DNA of 64,000 nucleotides from Geodermatophilaceae bacterium URHB0062 (GCA_000620185.1 KK211086.1:779331-843330), one strand, 5' to 3'. Counted from the stretch's first letter, positions 1 through 9,529 are shown. Made by a program: numbers and translations. The notes: generated from the letters alone by a model not told the origin.

Positions 1-1
1 G

Positions 2-55
2 GCCGCCCCGGCGCGGGAGACGTGGAGCTTCCTCCCCGAGGACGACGAAGCCTGA
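2..55 (+). CDS. C-terminal end of an unidentified protein (partial)
   Basis: An open frame enters from the left edge and ends at a TGA after 17 codons (tail ...ETWSFLPEDDEA). The acidic tail and the short gap to the convergent next gene fit the end of a real plus-strand gene, but too little is visible to name it. Confidence 0.4.
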   Translation, partial: AAPARETWSFLPEDDEA

Positions 56-90
56 GAGAGGCGGGCCCGTGACAAGCCCCGCCGCGGAAT

Positions 91-966
91 TCAGGCGGCC
101 GGGGCCTCGGCCACGCGCGCGTACCCGGCCCGCGCGATCGGCGACCATCGCGCCCGCTCCGGCACCGCCACCAGCGCCGTCCGCAGGGCCTTGAGCGCAG
201 CCGTCGCCGCGGCATCGGTGAGCCCCAGGCCCGGCATCGAGTACACCCGCCGCGCCCACACCGGCAGGGTCGCGAAGCCCAGGGTCGCGAGCGTCACCCA
301 CGCGGGTCGGGCCGGCGTCAGCACCTGCACCCAGCCCTTCATCGGCGGCAGGAACAGGTTGCGAACGCCGTCCAGTGCGGCCGGTGTGGCGGCCAGTGAG
401 GGGCGGATGTCCTCGAGATAGGCGTCCAGCTCCGCCACCGTCCGCGGCACCGTCGACAGCGGCACCCCGATCAGTTGTGCGGCGGCCACCTGCTCGGCCA
501 CGTACCGGTCGGCGTCCTCGTCGGTCAGCGGCACGCCCGCCCGCTGCGCCGTCGTCAGCAGGGAGTCGACCGCCGTGGCGTACACCCAGAGCAGCAGGTC
601 CGGGTCGTCGACCCGGTAGGCACGCCCCGTGGTGGCCTCGACCCCGGACAGCTTCCGGTGGTAGCCGCGGACCCGCGCGGCCATCCGGCGGGCCTCGGTG
701 CGGGAGCCGAAGGTGATGGTCTCCATGTACTGGCCGGTGCGGCTCATCCGCAGCCACCAGTCCTCCTTGAAGCCCACGGAGTTGCGCGCCACGCCGTCCA
801 TCGCGACCGGGTGCAGCGCCTGCAGCATCAATGCCCGCAGGCCGCCTACGTGGTACGAGGGATCGCCGTGGATCCGCCAGGTCACGCTGTCGGGACCGAA
901 GAAGCCCAGCCGGTCCTCCTCGGCGGTCCAGTCGTCCGGCGAGGGCAGCGGCGCCAGCCGGCTCAT
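91..966 (-). CDS. DUF2236 / MpaB-LcpO-type oxygenase family protein
   Basis: A 291-aa protein of the DUF2236 family, whose studied relatives (fungal MpaB', bacterial latex-clearing protein) are haem-dependent oxygenases. The N-terminal third carries the family-typical run around WRIHGDPSYHVGGLRALMLQALHP, with the conserved H residues and the ALHP turn, followed by a helical body with TFGS and RVRGYHRK segments (the region around the known haem-binding histidines). The ATG overlaps the stop of the upstream alpha/beta hydrolase (ATGA), so the two are very likely co-translated. The substrate cannot be inferred. Family assignment is confident; haem content is inferred from relatives. Confidence 0.85.
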   Translation of the reverse strand: MSRLAPLPSPDDWTAEEDRLGFFGPDSVTWRIHGDPSYHVGGLRALMLQALHPVAMDGVARNSVGFKEDWWLRMSRTGQYMETITFGSRTEARRMAARVRGYHRKLSGVEATTGRAYRVDDPDLLLWVYATAVDSLLTTAQRAGVPLTDEDADRYVAEQVAAAQLIGVPLSTVPRTVAELDAYLEDIRPSLAATPAALDGVRNLFLPPMKGWVQVLTPARPAWVTLATLGFATLPVWARRVYSMPGLGLTDAAATAALKALRTALVAVPERARWSPIARAGYARVAEAPAA

Positions 967-1880
967 GACCGCGCCGAGGCGCCGGCCCAGAAGTCGAGCA
1001 GCACCTCCACCGTCCGGACGGGGTTCTCCACGGCGGGGGAGTGGATCGAGTTGAGGATGACCTCGTGGCGGGCGCCGAGCCGCACCGCCATGTCCTCTTG
1101 CACGTGTGGCAGCCAGGCGTCGTCGGCCTCGCCGTGCGCCACCAAGAACGGCAGCCCGGTCGCGGCCAGCTCGGCCACCCGGTCGGGCTCGCCCACCATC
1201 GCGTCCGCCATGCCCCGCAGCCCCGCGGCGGAGTTTCGCAGGAACCGCCGCGTGTAGAACTGCCGGGTCGGCTCCGGCACCGCCTGGGCCTTCGGGTCGG
1301 TCATGGCCAGCTGCTCCAGGGTCTGGTGCACCAGTTCCACGCCGCCGGCATCGAGCAGCGGGCCGAGGTGGTCGAGCAGGTCGGCGCGGCGGCCGGTCAG
1401 CTTCGAGGGGCCCGAGCCGAGCAGCGTGAACGAGGTGAACAGCGAGGGCTCGGCCAGCACCGCGGCGCGCGTGACGAGGCCGCCGAAGCTGTGCCCGAGC
1501 AGGTGCAGCGGTTCACCGGACTCCTCGCGGAGCACCCGCGCCACGGCCACGACGTCCAGACCCAGCTCCTCGACGGAGTACACGGCCGGGTCGTCGGGAC
1601 CGGGCGACTCGTACTGCCCCCGCTGGTCGAGCGCGACGACCCGGTATCCGGCCTCGGCCAGCGGCGCGAGGATCGGCGCGAAGTCCTCCTTGCTGCCGGT
1701 GTACCCGGCGACCAGCAGGACGGTGCCGCGCACGGCCTCCCCGCCGGTGTCGAGTGCGGCGAGCGGTCCGGCGCGCCCCGCGAAGATGCGCGGGGCGGCG
1801 TCGTGGTCGGCCAGCTGCCGCAGGTCGTCGGGTGCGATGGCGAGAGGCACGGTGTAGTCGGGACCGCCGGGCAGGACCAT
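963..1880 (-). CDS. alpha/beta hydrolase
   Basis: A 305-aa alpha/beta-hydrolase-fold enzyme. The nucleophile elbow is GHSFGG at about residue 128 (Ser nucleophile). An oxyanion-hole region (LLVAGYTGSKEDF) lies near residue 55, and late Asp (EADDAW) and His (NSIHSPAVENP) residues complete a plausible triad. It is the first gene of a two-gene unit with the DUF2236 protein, with a 4-nt stop/start overlap. No signal peptide or membrane segment is seen, so it is probably cytosolic. The fold alone does not reveal the substrate (ester, lactone or peroxide are all possible). Confidence 0.85.
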   Translation of the reverse strand: MVLPGGPDYTVPLAIAPDDLRQLADHDAAPRIFAGRAGPLAALDTGGEAVRGTVLLVAGYTGSKEDFAPILAPLAEAGYRVVALDQRGQYESPGPDDPAVYSVEELGLDVVAVARVLREESGEPLHLLGHSFGGLVTRAAVLAEPSLFTSFTLLGSGPSKLTGRRADLLDHLGPLLDAGGVELVHQTLEQLAMTDPKAQAVPEPTRQFYTRRFLRNSAAGLRGMADAMVGEPDRVAELAATGLPFLVAHGEADDAWLPHVQEDMAVRLGARHEVILNSIHSPAVENPVRTVEVLLDFWAGASARS

Positions 1881-1925
1881 GGTCCCAGTGAACCTCGATC
1901 CGGGCGGACGCGCCGCCGGACCCCG

Positions 1926-3065
1926 TCAGCGGTAGGCCAGCACCCGGTCGGCCAGCCGGTAGACCACCACGGGGCCCGCTCCGGACGCCGTTCCGCCCGC
2001 CGGCAGGTCGGCGACGGTGGACCGTCCATGCTCCGCCCCCGACCGCGGGTCCCGCGCCGTGAAGCCGTCGACGTCGGGCACGAGGAGCACGCCCGCACCG
2101 CCCGCGTCCGCGCCCGCCACCGACGCGCCCGGCAGGCCGCGCGCGTCGGCGGTCCACAGCTCCGCACCGGTCGACGGGTCCAGCGCGTGCAGCGTTCCGG
2201 CCACCAGGACGAGGGCGACGCTCGGGGAGGAGAGCATCCGCGGCGCGTCGTCGCCCGACAGGGGCAGGGAGCGCCGCACCGAGCCGTTCGTGGGCGACAG
2301 CGCCTGCACCTCGTCGCCCATGACGAGGCCCAGCGGCTGGTCGGCGCCCAGGAGCCGCAGGTCGCCGTCCTGAGGCCGGGGGAGGTCCCGGTTCCAGTGC
2401 GCCTTGCCGGTGAACCCGTCCAGGAGGCGCAGCTGAGCGGCCGGGCCGTCGTCGCAGATCTGCAGGAGGGCGACCCCGGCGCTGCCCGCCTCCGCGTCGT
2501 CGATCACGCAGCCGTCGGGCGGGTCGTAGCGCCAGCGGATGTTGTCGCCGAGGGGGTCCAGGGTGACCAGTCCGGCGCGGCTGACGGCCAGCACGATCTG
2601 GTTGGTCGAGAGCAGGTCGGTGTCGGCCCGGAAGTTGACGTTGCGGGTCCAGGTGCGCACCCCGGTGCCGGCGTCCACCGCGACCGCCTCGTCGCAGCGG
2701 TCCTGCGTGCGGAAGACGGCCACGACGACGCCGTTGGTGGCCGTCGCACCGCACATGCGCGCGTTCGAGCGGCTGTAGCGCCAGGCCTCGTCGCCGCTGA
2801 GGGGATCGATCGCCGACACGCCGTGGGGGGACCCGAGGATCACCCGGCCGCCCGCGATCAGGTCACCGGACACCGGCTTCCCGGGACGCTCCCACGACCG
2901 GGAGACGGCATCGGCCGGCGTCCCCTGGAGGACGCCGGCGGGTGCGGCGGTCGTGCTCTGGGTGGCCGCCGCGTCCGACCCGCGCCAGAGCAGGGCGGCG
3001 ACGACGACCAGCGCCAGCGTGGCCGCCGTCCAGATCCACACCCGCAGCGGCGGCCTACGGAGCAC
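1926..3065 (-). CDS. membrane-anchored PQQ-like beta-propeller protein
   Basis: A 379-aa protein with one N-terminal membrane segment (about residues 8-26, WIWTAATLALVVVAALLW) preceded by arginines, so the rest is predicted outside the membrane. The body has repeated blades of the PQQ-like/outer-membrane-assembly type, with motifs such as SAIDPLSGDEAWRYS, AVDAGTGVRTWTRNV, ALDPSTGAELWTADA and DPRSGAEHGR. No catalytic PQQ-dehydrogenase residues can be identified, so a scaffold or binding role is more likely than an enzyme. It lies 12 nt downstream of the RNA helicase on the same strand and may be co-transcribed with it. Confidence 0.75.
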   Translation of the reverse strand: MLRRPPLRVWIWTAATLALVVVAALLWRGSDAAATQSTTAAPAGVLQGTPADAVSRSWERPGKPVSGDLIAGGRVILGSPHGVSAIDPLSGDEAWRYSRSNARMCGATATNGVVVAVFRTQDRCDEAVAVDAGTGVRTWTRNVNFRADTDLLSTNQIVLAVSRAGLVTLDPLGDNIRWRYDPPDGCVIDDAEAGSAGVALLQICDDGPAAQLRLLDGFTGKAHWNRDLPRPQDGDLRLLGADQPLGLVMGDEVQALSPTNGSVRRSLPLSGDDAPRMLSSPSVALVLVAGTLHALDPSTGAELWTADARGLPGASVAGADAGGAGVLLVPDVDGFTARDPRSGAEHGRSTVADLPAGGTASGAGPVVVYRLADRVLAYR

Positions 3066-3077
3066 GGGAACCTCGGG

Positions 3078-4754
3078 TCAGGCGGCGGACTCGGAGCCGC
3101 CGCCGCGGTTGGCACCGCCACGGCGACGACGGCGACGCGGCTTGCTCGCGCCACCGTCCGAGGACGGCTGCTCACCGGCCGGCGCAGCGGCGGCGGACGC
3201 ATCGGCGTCGGCCCCACCGGTACCGCGGGTGCGACGCCGCGGACGGCTCTTGCCGCTCCCCGCCGAGCCGGACTCGGCCGGACCGTCGCCCGACGGCCGG
3301 CGCGAACCGTGGCCGGCCTGCGCCGGGCGGTTGCGCTTGCCGGTCTCACCGAGGTCCTCGAGCGTCTCGGCCTCCAGTCCCTCGCGGGTGCGCTGCGAGC
3401 GCGGCAGCCGGCCGGTGGCCGACTCGGGGACGTCGAGGTCGCTGTAGACCCACGGCGAGGTGGAGTAGGTCTCCGGCGGGTCGTCGAAGCCGAGGCCCAG
3501 AGCCTTGTTGATCAGCTGCCAGCGGGGGATGTCGTCCCAGTCGACGAGGGTCACGGCGACGCCGGTCGAGCCGGCGCGGCCGGTGCGGCCGATCCGGTGC
3601 ACGTAGGTCTTCTCGTCCTCGGGGCACTGGTAGTTCACGACGTGGCTGACGCCGGTGACGTCGATGCCGCGGGCGGCGACGTCGGTGGCGACCAGCACGT
3701 CGACCTTGCCGCTGCGGAAGGCACGCAGGGCCTGCTCGCGTGCGCCCTGGCCCAGGTCGCCATGCACGGCGGCCGCGGCGAATCCGCGGTCGACCAGCTC
3801 GTCGGCGACCTTCTGCGCGGTCCGCTTGGTGCGGCAGAAGACCATCACCAGGCCGCGGTCACGCGACTGCAGGACGCGGGAGAGCAGCTCCGGCTTGTCG
3901 AGGTTGTGCGCCCGGTAGATGAACTGCGTCGTCTGCGGAACGGTCGAGCCCTCGTCGTTGCCGTGGGCCCGGATGTGCGTCGGCTGCGTCATGAACGACC
4001 GGGACAGGGTCACGATCGGGCCGGGCATCGTCGCGGAGAACAGCATCGTCTGCCGCTTCTCCGGAACCATCGCGAGGATCCGCTCGATGTCGGGCAGGAA
4101 GCCCAGGTCGAGCATCTCGTCGGCCTCGTCCAGGACGAGGACCTTCACCTTGCCGAGGATCAGGTCGCCCCGCTGGGCCAGGTCGAGCAGCCGGCCCGGG
4201 GTGCCGACGACGATCTCGACGCCCTTTCTCAGGGACTCGATCTGCGGCTCGAAGGCCCGCCCTCCGTAGATGGCCTGCACGCGGATGCCGCGCTTGGCAC
4301 CGGCCGCCGCGAGGTCGCGCGAGACCTGCACGCAGAGCTCACGGGTGGGGACGACGACCAGCGCCTGCGGCACGCCGTCGCCCCCCTCGGCCGGGGGGAC
4401 GACGCGCTGCAGCATCGGGACGCCGAAGCCGAGGGTCTTGCCGGTGCCGGTGCGCGCCTGACCGATGAGGTCGTGGCCGGCCAGCGCCAGTGGGAGCGTC
4501 AGCTCCTGGATGGCGAAGGTGCGGGTGATCCCGACCTCGGCCAGGGCCGCGACGACGTCGGGGTGGACGTCGAAGTCGCTGAAGAGCGGGCTGTCGGCGG
4601 CAACGGGGGCGCCGCCGAGCACCTCGACCTGCGACTCCAGCTCCTCGGGAGCGGGCGCACCGGTCTCGGCGTGCTCGATGGCGACCGCTTCGGTCGGCGC
4701 GGCTTCGCTGGACAGCGTGTTGGTGGACTCGGGGATGTTCTCGCTGGAGGTCAG
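3078..4754 (-). CDS. rhlE: DEAD-box ATP-dependent RNA helicase (RhlE/DeaD-like)
   Basis: All DEAD-box motifs are present in order: Q motif (FAIQELTLPLAL), I (ARTGTGKT), Ia (PTRELCVQV), GTPGRLLD, II (VLDEADEMLD), III (FSATMP), IV (VFCRTKRTAQ), V (ATDVAARGID) and VI (HRIGRTGRAG). An Arg/Gly-rich basic tail (RRRRRRGGANRGGG), typical of RNA-binding extensions, follows. It corresponds to the helicase I recall as Rv3211 in M. tuberculosis. The open frame continues upstream to a GTG at 4937, but that extension is low-complexity and unlike helicase N-termini. The only better-placed start I see is a CTG at 4754 behind GAGGCGA (protein ...TSSENIPESTNT, 558 aa). The start is uncertain; the gene is not. 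Confidence 0.9.
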   Translation of the reverse strand: MTSSENIPESTNTLSSEAAPTEAVAIEHAETGAPAPEELESQVEVLGGAPVAADSPLFSDFDVHPDVVAALAEVGITRTFAIQELTLPLALAGHDLIGQARTGTGKTLGFGVPMLQRVVPPAEGGDGVPQALVVVPTRELCVQVSRDLAAAGAKRGIRVQAIYGGRAFEPQIESLRKGVEIVVGTPGRLLDLAQRGDLILGKVKVLVLDEADEMLDLGFLPDIERILAMVPEKRQTMLFSATMPGPIVTLSRSFMTQPTHIRAHGNDEGSTVPQTTQFIYRAHNLDKPELLSRVLQSRDRGLVMVFCRTKRTAQKVADELVDRGFAAAAVHGDLGQGAREQALRAFRSGKVDVLVATDVAARGIDVTGVSHVVNYQCPEDEKTYVHRIGRTGRAGSTGVAVTLVDWDDIPRWQLINKALGLGFDDPPETYSTSPWVYSDLDVPESATGRLPRSQRTREGLEAETLEDLGETGKRNRPAQAGHGSRRPSGDGPAESGSAGSGKSRPRRRTRGTGGADADASAAAAPAGEQPSSDGGASKPRRRRRRGGANRGGGSESAA

Positions 4755-5069
4755 TGCTCTCGCCTCTGGTCTGATGGGGGACCGGCTCCGGCGGCGGGGA
4801 TCCGCTGCGGCGGGCCGGTCCCGGTCGGTTGTCGCGGGATCGGTTCCAGCGCCGACGCGGCCAGCAGACCGGGCGACAGAGCCCGGGAGACAGCCCTCCG
4901 AGGGCGTCTTCCAGCGGTTGTCAGCGCACAGATACACAGCGCGCCCGAAGGCTCGCCGATTCCCATGCTAGCGCGGGCACCCGATAGCCTCTGCCCGCCG
5001 CGCTCAGCAGGACCTGCGTCACACCCGTTCGGGGCAGCCGCGCCCCACCCGATCATCCAGGAGCAGTGT
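4755..5069. other. divergent intergenic region between the helicase and the ferritin-like gene
   Basis: A stretch of roughly 315 bp separating two divergent genes, so it must hold both promoters. A frame continuous with the helicase runs through about 180 bp of it on the minus strand. On the plus strand a TAGCCT box (4985-4990) could be a -10 element, but no convincing -35 precedes it. AGGAGC just before 5070 is the ribosome site of the downstream gene. No RNA gene or repeat was recognised. Confidence 0.4.
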
Positions 5070-5720
5070 GTGGAACCGGTCGACAACCGAGCCGTGGTCG
5101 ACCTGCTCGGTGCCCTGGCCTACGCCGAGCTGACCGCCTTCGACCGGCTCGCCGAGGACGCCCGGCTGGCGCCGAGCCTCACCGGGCGCGCGGCCCTCGC
5201 GCGCATGGCGGCGGCGGAGATCGGCCACCACGTCCGGCTGACCGACCGGATCGCCGAGCTGGGCGTCAACCCGGCCAGCGCGATGGCGCCGTTCGTGTCG
5301 GCCCTGGACGCCTTCCACAACAGCACCCGGCCCAGCACCTGGCTGGAGGGGCTGGTGAAGGCCTACGTGGGCGACGGGCTGGCCGCCGACTTCTACCGCG
5401 AGATCGCCGCGTTCCTGCCGGCCGCCGACCGTGGGCTGGTCGAGGAGGTGCTCGACGACACCGGGCACTCGGACTTCGCCGTCCGGGAGGTCCGGGCGGC
5501 GGTGAGCGCCAACCGCAAGCTGGTCGGACGGCTGTCGCTGTGGGCCCGCCGCCTGGTCGGTGAGGCGATGAGCCAGTCGCAGGCCGTGATCGCCGAGCAC
5601 GACCGGCTGGGCGAGCTGATCATCAGCGGCACCGGTGACCTCGCCGGGGTGGCGCTACTGATCGACCGGATCACCGCGGCGCACACGCAGCGCATGAAGA
5701 CCCTGGGCCTGAACCCCTGA
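5070..5720 (+). CDS. ferritin-like diiron protein (MiaE-like)
   Basis: A 216-aa all-helical protein resembling the ferritin-like family described as MiaE-like (tRNA hydroxylase-like) in actinobacteria. It is the expected neighbour of the DEAD-box helicase (Rv3210c position in M. tuberculosis, from memory). Candidate metal-binding helices: AYAELTAFDRL early, and ARMAAAEIGHH with an E-x2-H arrangement. The second half is less canonical (FYREIAAF, LDDTGHSDFA), so an intact diiron site is not certain. GTG was chosen because AGGAG lies 7 nt upstream and the predicted fold starts there. It is followed after 11 nt by an SDR gene on the same strand. Confidence 0.75.
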   Translation: MEPVDNRAVVDLLGALAYAELTAFDRLAEDARLAPSLTGRAALARMAAAEIGHHVRLTDRIAELGVNPASAMAPFVSALDAFHNSTRPSTWLEGLVKAYVGDGLAADFYREIAAFLPAADRGLVEEVLDDTGHSDFAVREVRAAVSANRKLVGRLSLWARRLVGEAMSQSQAVIAEHDRLGELIISGTGDLAGVALLIDRITAAHTQRMKTLGLNP

Positions 5721-5731
5721 CGGAGACGCAC

Positions 5732-6397
5732 GTGCCGCACCTGCTCATCGTCGGAGCCGGACCGGGCATCGCCGCCGCGACCGCCCGCCGGTTCGGCCGC
5801 GAGGGCTACGCGGTCGGGCTGATCGCCCGCCGCGAGGAGGCGCTGCTCGAGCTGCAGGACGCACTGACCGGCGACGGAATCCTCGTCGGACGCGCGGCCG
5901 CCGAGGCAGGGGACCACGCCTCTCTGACGGCCGCCGTGGCGGTGTTCGTCGAGACCTTCGGCCCCGTCGACGTCCTGCTCTACAACGTCTCGGTGGGCCG
6001 GCAGGCCGCCGTCCCCGAGCTGACGTCCGAGGACCTCCTGGCCGATCTCGCCGCCGGAGCCGTCGGCCTGCAGACGGCGGTCCGTGCCGTGCTGCCCGGG
6101 ATGCGCGAGACAGGTGCGGGCACTGTCCTCGTCACCGGCGGCGGGTCGGCCGACCGGCCGATCCCGTCGATGGCCACGCTGGGCGTCCAGAAGGCGGCGC
6201 TGCGCGCCCTGGTCGAGGTGCAGGCCCGGGCGCTCGCACCCGAGGGCATCCACGTGGCGACGGCGACGATCCGCGGGTTCGTGGGGGAGGACCAGCAGAT
6301 CCACCCCGACCGGATCGCGGACCTCTACGCCGACCTCGTGGCCGAGACCGCCGGCCCCCAGGACCGCTGGCGCACCGTCGTCGACGTCAGACCTTGA
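5732..6397 (+). CDS. SDR-family oxidoreductase
   Basis: A 221-aa short-chain dehydrogenase/reductase-like protein. The N-terminal Rossmann fingerprint reads [20 protein letters not shown] (a GxGxG variant), and the NNAG-equivalent is LYNVSVG. The usual catalytic YxxxK is not obvious: the segment after the catalytic-Ser position ([10 protein letters not shown]) reads [13 protein letters not shown], so Tyr is replaced although a Lys is present. The protein may thus be a divergent or non-classical SDR. Start is GTG behind CGGAGA, 11 nt after the ferritin-like gene, suggesting a two-gene operon. Its 3' end overlaps the convergent chemoreceptor gene by 11 nt. Confidence 0.75.
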   Translation: MPHLLIVGAGPGIAAATARRFGREGYAVGLIARREEALLELQDALTGDGILVGRAAAEAGDHASLTAAVAVFVETFGPVDVLLYNVSVGRQAAVPELTSEDLLADLAAGAVGLQTAVRAVLPGMRETGAGTVLVTGGGSADRPIPSMATLGVQKAALRALVEVQARALAPEGIHVATATIRGFVGEDQQIHPDRIADLYADLVAETAGPQDRWRTVVDVRP

Positions 6398-8330
6398 ACT
6401 GGGCGACCAGACGGGACAGTTCCGCGGTGACCTCCGCCAGGCCGTCGCTGGCCGCTCGCGTCTGCGCGGCGTCCTCCCCGGTCTCCGTGCTGACCTCGGA
6501 GATGGTGGTGATCGACGCGGCGATCGAGCCGGTCCCCTGCGCCGCCTCGCTGACGCTGCGCGACATCTCGTTGGTCGTGGCGGTCTGCTCCTCGACCGCG
6601 CTGGCGATGGTGGTCTGGTAGTCGCTGATCTGCGAGATGACCTCGTCGATCCGGGCGATGGCGGCGATCGCCCCCGAGGTGTCGGCCTGGATGGCCTCGA
6701 CCCGGCGGGCGATGTCCTCGGTGGCCTTGGCCGTCTCCTGCGCGAGTTCCTTCACCTCGTTGGCGACGACCGCGAAGCCCTTGCCCGCCTCGCCGGCCCG
6801 CGCGGCCTCGATGGTCGCGTTCAGGGCGAGCAGGTTGGTCTGCTCGGCGATCGAGGTGATCACCTTCACCACGTTCCCGATCTCCGCCGAGCTGTCACCC
6901 AGCTTCGCGACGGTGGCGTTGGTCTCGCTCACCACGGCCACCGCCTCACCCGCGACGCGCGCCGCCTCGTTGGCGTTGGTCGCGATCTCGCGGATGCTCG
7001 CGCCCATCTCCTCGGCACCGGCGGCCACGGTCTGCACGTTCCGGGACACCTGCTCGGCGGCTGCCGACACCTGCTGGGTCTGGGCCGCCGTGCGGCCGGC
7101 CGAGTCGACCATCCGCACCGAGACTCCGGACACCCCGGCGGACACCTCCGTGAGGGCCTCGGACGCCCGCCCGATGCCCGAGACGGTCGAGGCCACCTTG
7201 ACGACGAAGCGGTTGAACGCCGCGCCCAGGCGGCCGATCTCGTCCCTGCGGGTCTCGTCCACGCGGGCGGTCAGGTCGCCGTCGCCGTCGGCGATCTCCT
7301 CCATCCGGCCCCGCAGCGCGTCGAGCGGCGCGACCACCCGGCGGGCCACGAGCAGCGTGGCCAGCCCGACCACGAGCATCGTCAGGACGGCGCCGATGAG
7401 GATCGTCGTCCGCAGGGCGTGGGCGTCGGCCAGGATCGCGCTCTGCGGGATCTCCACCAGCAGGGCCCACTGCTGCCCGGCGGCCACCGTGATCGGCGCG
7501 GCGACGAGGAGGTTGCCACCGATCGTCCGCTGGGCCGGCTTCCCGGTCTTCACCGCGTCGGCGGCCACGGCGGCAGCCGCACCCGTGGCGGCGCTGCCGG
7601 CCTCGTCCCCGCCGCGGTTGCTGGCGACGACGGTGCCGCGGTCGCTGACCAGGGCCGCACGCCCCACCGAGTAGGGGCGGATCCGGTCGATCTGGGCCTG
7701 GACGCTGTCGAGGGTGAGGTCGACGCCGGCGACGCCCACCACGCGGTCGCCCACCTGGATCGGGGCGGTCAGTGAGGTCATCATGACCGACTTGCCGCCG
7801 ACCTCGTAGCTGTACGGGTCGAGGGTCACGGGCGCGCCCTTGTCCCGCGCGAGCAGGTAGTAGTCGCCGGCGCCGGGGGTCTCGTAGTCCGTCAGCGGGG
7901 TCACCGAGATCTTGTCGCCGTCGCGGAACCAGTAGGACACGTAGCGGCCCGTGGCATCGGTGTTCGGGCTGCCGACGTAGGCGGCGTCCCGGCCGTCGAA
8001 GGCATTGGGCTCGAAGCCCGACCAGACGCCCAGCAGTGTCCGGTCGTCGTGCAGCATGTCGCGCTCGATCACGTCGGCCAGCGCGCGGTCGCCCCGGTGC
8101 GCGATGACGGTGGTGCCCAGCACCCGCGAGAGCGAGAGCGCCGTCCCCATCTGGCGGCTGATCCCGGCGCCGACCTCCGTCGCCTCGGACCTGGCCAGGC
8201 TGGCGGCGTACCGCTCGCCATCGGCCTGCGCCTGGTTGCTGGTCAGCGTTGCGATGACCGCGGTCAGCACCGCCAGCGCGACGGCGATGACGGCAGCGGT
8301 GCTGACGACGAGGCGGGTCTTGACACTCAT
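6387..8330 (-). CDS. methyl-accepting chemotaxis protein (Cache-type sensor)
   Basis: A 647-aa transmembrane chemoreceptor. Order: TM1 (about residues 8-28), a periplasmic-side sensor of roughly 270 residues with dCache-like features ([62 protein letters not shown]), TM2 (about 310-335), a HAMP domain ([24 protein letters not shown]), then a long coiled coil with the conserved signalling tip ([35 protein letters not shown]). A CheA/CheW array is implied by the family, but no che or flagellar genes occur in this window. SD is CTGGAG before ATG. Stand-alone gene. Confidence 0.93.
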   Translation of the reverse strand: MSVKTRLVVSTAAVIAVALAVLTAVIATLTSNQAQADGERYAASLARSEATEVGAGISRQMGTALSLSRVLGTTVIAHRGDRALADVIERDMLHDDRTLLGVWSGFEPNAFDGRDAAYVGSPNTDATGRYVSYWFRDGDKISVTPLTDYETPGAGDYYLLARDKGAPVTLDPYSYEVGGKSVMMTSLTAPIQVGDRVVGVAGVDLTLDSVQAQIDRIRPYSVGRAALVSDRGTVVASNRGGDEAGSAATGAAAAVAADAVKTGKPAQRTIGGNLLVAAPITVAAGQQWALLVEIPQSAILADAHALRTTILIGAVLTMLVVGLATLLVARRVVAPLDALRGRMEEIADGDGDLTARVDETRRDEIGRLGAAFNRFVVKVASTVSGIGRASEALTEVSAGVSGVSVRMVDSAGRTAAQTQQVSAAAEQVSRNVQTVAAGAEEMGASIREIATNANEAARVAGEAVAVVSETNATVAKLGDSSAEIGNVVKVITSIAEQTNLLALNATIEAARAGEAGKGFAVVANEVKELAQETAKATEDIARRVEAIQADTSGAIAAIARIDEVISQISDYQTTIASAVEEQTATTNEMSRSVSEAAQGTGSIAASITTISEVSTETGEDAAQTRAASDGLAEVTAELSRLVAQFKV

Positions 8331-8420
8331 GGGGGCTCCAGGCGAGACGGCCGTACCGGCTACGGCGCAGCTGTCATCGGCGGGCCCGGGCCCCGGTGTG
8401 ACGCTCCCCTCAACGACGAA

Positions 8421-8450
8421 GGGGCGTCTCCGCTGTCGCGGAGACGCCCC
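8421..8450. terminator. bidirectional-looking hairpin, 13-bp perfect stem
   Basis: GGGGCGTCTCCGC pairs perfectly with GCGGAGACGCCCC around a TGTC loop. It lies 25 nt beyond the DUF3107 stop on the minus strand and upstream of the chemoreceptor, so it most likely terminates the DUF3107 transcript. There is no strong U tract, which is common in high-GC actinobacteria. Confidence 0.7.
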
Positions 8451-8474
8451 TGACGGCGGTGCGGTGAGCCGGCT

Positions 8475-8711
8475 CTACGCGCCGGCGATGAAGCCCACCC
8501 GACGCTGGTCGGCCTGGGCGATCTCGACGTAGGCGATCCGGTCGACCGGGACGACGACACGGCGGCCGCGATCGTCGACCAGGGTCAGCAGGCCGTCCTT
8601 GGACGAGCCGGACATCGCTGCCGACACCTCCGCGGCGATCTCGTCGGGGGTCTTGGGGCTGTCGATGACCAGCTCCCGGGGGGAGTGCTGGACGCCGATC
8701 TTGACTTCCAC
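8475..8711 (-). CDS. DUF3107 small protein
   Basis: A 78-aa protein (EVKIGVQHSPRELVIDS...DGLLTLVDDRGRRVVVPVDRIAYVEI) matching the DUF3107 family found throughout actinobacteria (the TB9.4/Rv3208A position in M. tuberculosis, recalled). The pattern suggests a compact beta-rich fold, with the conserved DRGRRVVVPVDRIAYVEI segment near the C-terminus. GTG was chosen because AGGAGG sits 9 nt upstream and the conserved family begins VEVKIGVQ; longer frames are unlikely. Function is unknown. The TetR gene lies about 100 bp upstream on the same strand. Confidence 0.85.
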   Translation of the reverse strand: MEVKIGVQHSPRELVIDSPKTPDEIAAEVSAAMSGSSKDGLLTLVDDRGRRVVVPVDRIAYVEIAQADQRRVGFIAGA

Positions 8712-8812
8712 GTGGGCGATGCCTCCTCGGTTCGCGACTGTCCCCAACGCTAGCCCAGGGACGCGGCACCGGCGGTGCTGCGGTGGTGCGCCGTCAGCGA
8801 AACGCCGTCCGG

Positions 8813-9457
8813 TCAGGCGGTGGGGTGCTCGCCGTCGACGAGCGGGAAGCCCGAGATGCCGCGCCAGGCCAGCGCCGACATCAGCGACACGGCCTCCTCG
8901 CGGGAGACGGTGCCCTTGCGCGGCAGCCACCACCGGGCGCTGGTCTCGGCCAGCCCGGTGAGCCCGGACGCGAGCAGCAGGGCGCGCTCCGGGTCGGCCC
9001 CGGTGTCGGCCGCGATCACCTCAGCGATCGCCTCCACGCACGCCTGCGTGCCCCGGTCGACGATGGCGCGGACGTCGGCGTCGTTGCGCAGGTCGGACTC
9101 GAAGACCAGGCGGAACGCCTCACCCTCCGCGTCGATGAACGTGAAGTAGGCCCCGACGGCGCCGTCGACCCGGGCCCGGTTGTCCGCGGTGCCCTCCATC
9201 GCCTCGGCGACCCGGTCGGCCAGCTCGGAGACGTGCTCCTCGAGCAGGGCCAGGTAGAGATCCCGCTTGCCGGGGAAGTGCTGGTAGAGCACCGGCTTGC
9301 TGACGCCGGCCCGATCGGCGATGTCGTCCATCGCGGCGGCGTGGAAACCCTGCGCCACGAACACGTCCTGCGCGGCCCGGAGCAGCTGCACCCGGCGCGC
9401 GCCCCGCGGCAGGCGGGACGTGCGCTGACCGGTGGGCGCGGGCTGTGAGGGCTGCAT
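8813..9457 (-). CDS. TetR/AcrR-family transcriptional regulator
   Basis: A 214-aa regulator. The N-terminal helix-turn-helix spans about residues 20-66 (LLRAAQDVFVAQGFHAAAMDDIADRAGVSKPVLYQHFPGKRDLY), a textbook TetR DNA-binding domain. The remaining helices form a ligand/dimer domain of unknown specificity. It occupies the Rv3208 position of the conserved actinobacterial block. It is divergent from an alpha/beta hydrolase 72 bp away, a natural candidate target. ATG 9457 was chosen because a TAGGGT -10-like box is just 10 nt upstream, implying a leaderless mRNA; the frame further upstream has no family similarity. Confidence 0.9.
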   Translation of the reverse strand: MQPSQPAPTGQRTSRLPRGARRVQLLRAAQDVFVAQGFHAAAMDDIADRAGVSKPVLYQHFPGKRDLYLALLEEHVSELADRVAEAMEGTADNRARVDGAVGAYFTFIDAEGEAFRLVFESDLRNDADVRAIVDRGTQACVEAIAEVIAADTGADPERALLLASGLTGLAETSARWWLPRKGTVSREEAVSLMSALAWRGISGFPLVDGEHPTA

Positions 9458-9467
9458 GGCAACGGGA

Positions 9468-9522
9468 ACCCTACCTGCGAGTACGCCCACCGCACGCGGG
9501 AGCGGCCGCCGCGTCCTACCGT
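9468..9522. promoter_or_regulatory. divergent leaderless promoters (TAGGGT / TACCGT)
   Basis: On the minus strand TAGGGT (9473-9468) lies 10 nt before the tetR ATG. On the plus strand TACCGT (9517-9522) lies 7 nt before the hydrolase ATG. Neither gene has a clear Shine-Dalgarno, so both are inferred to be transcribed from at or near the start codon. The 43 bp between the boxes would hold any TetR operator; no perfect palindrome was seen there. Confidence 0.5.
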
Positions 9523-9529
9523 CGAGGGG

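Noticed and set aside
1041-5069. Very long plus-strand open frame upstream of the ferritin-like gene
   Set aside because: It is antisense to the hydrolase, propeller and helicase genes; the His/Arg/Gly/Val-rich sequence is a codon-bias shadow. Only the part from GTG 5070 is real.
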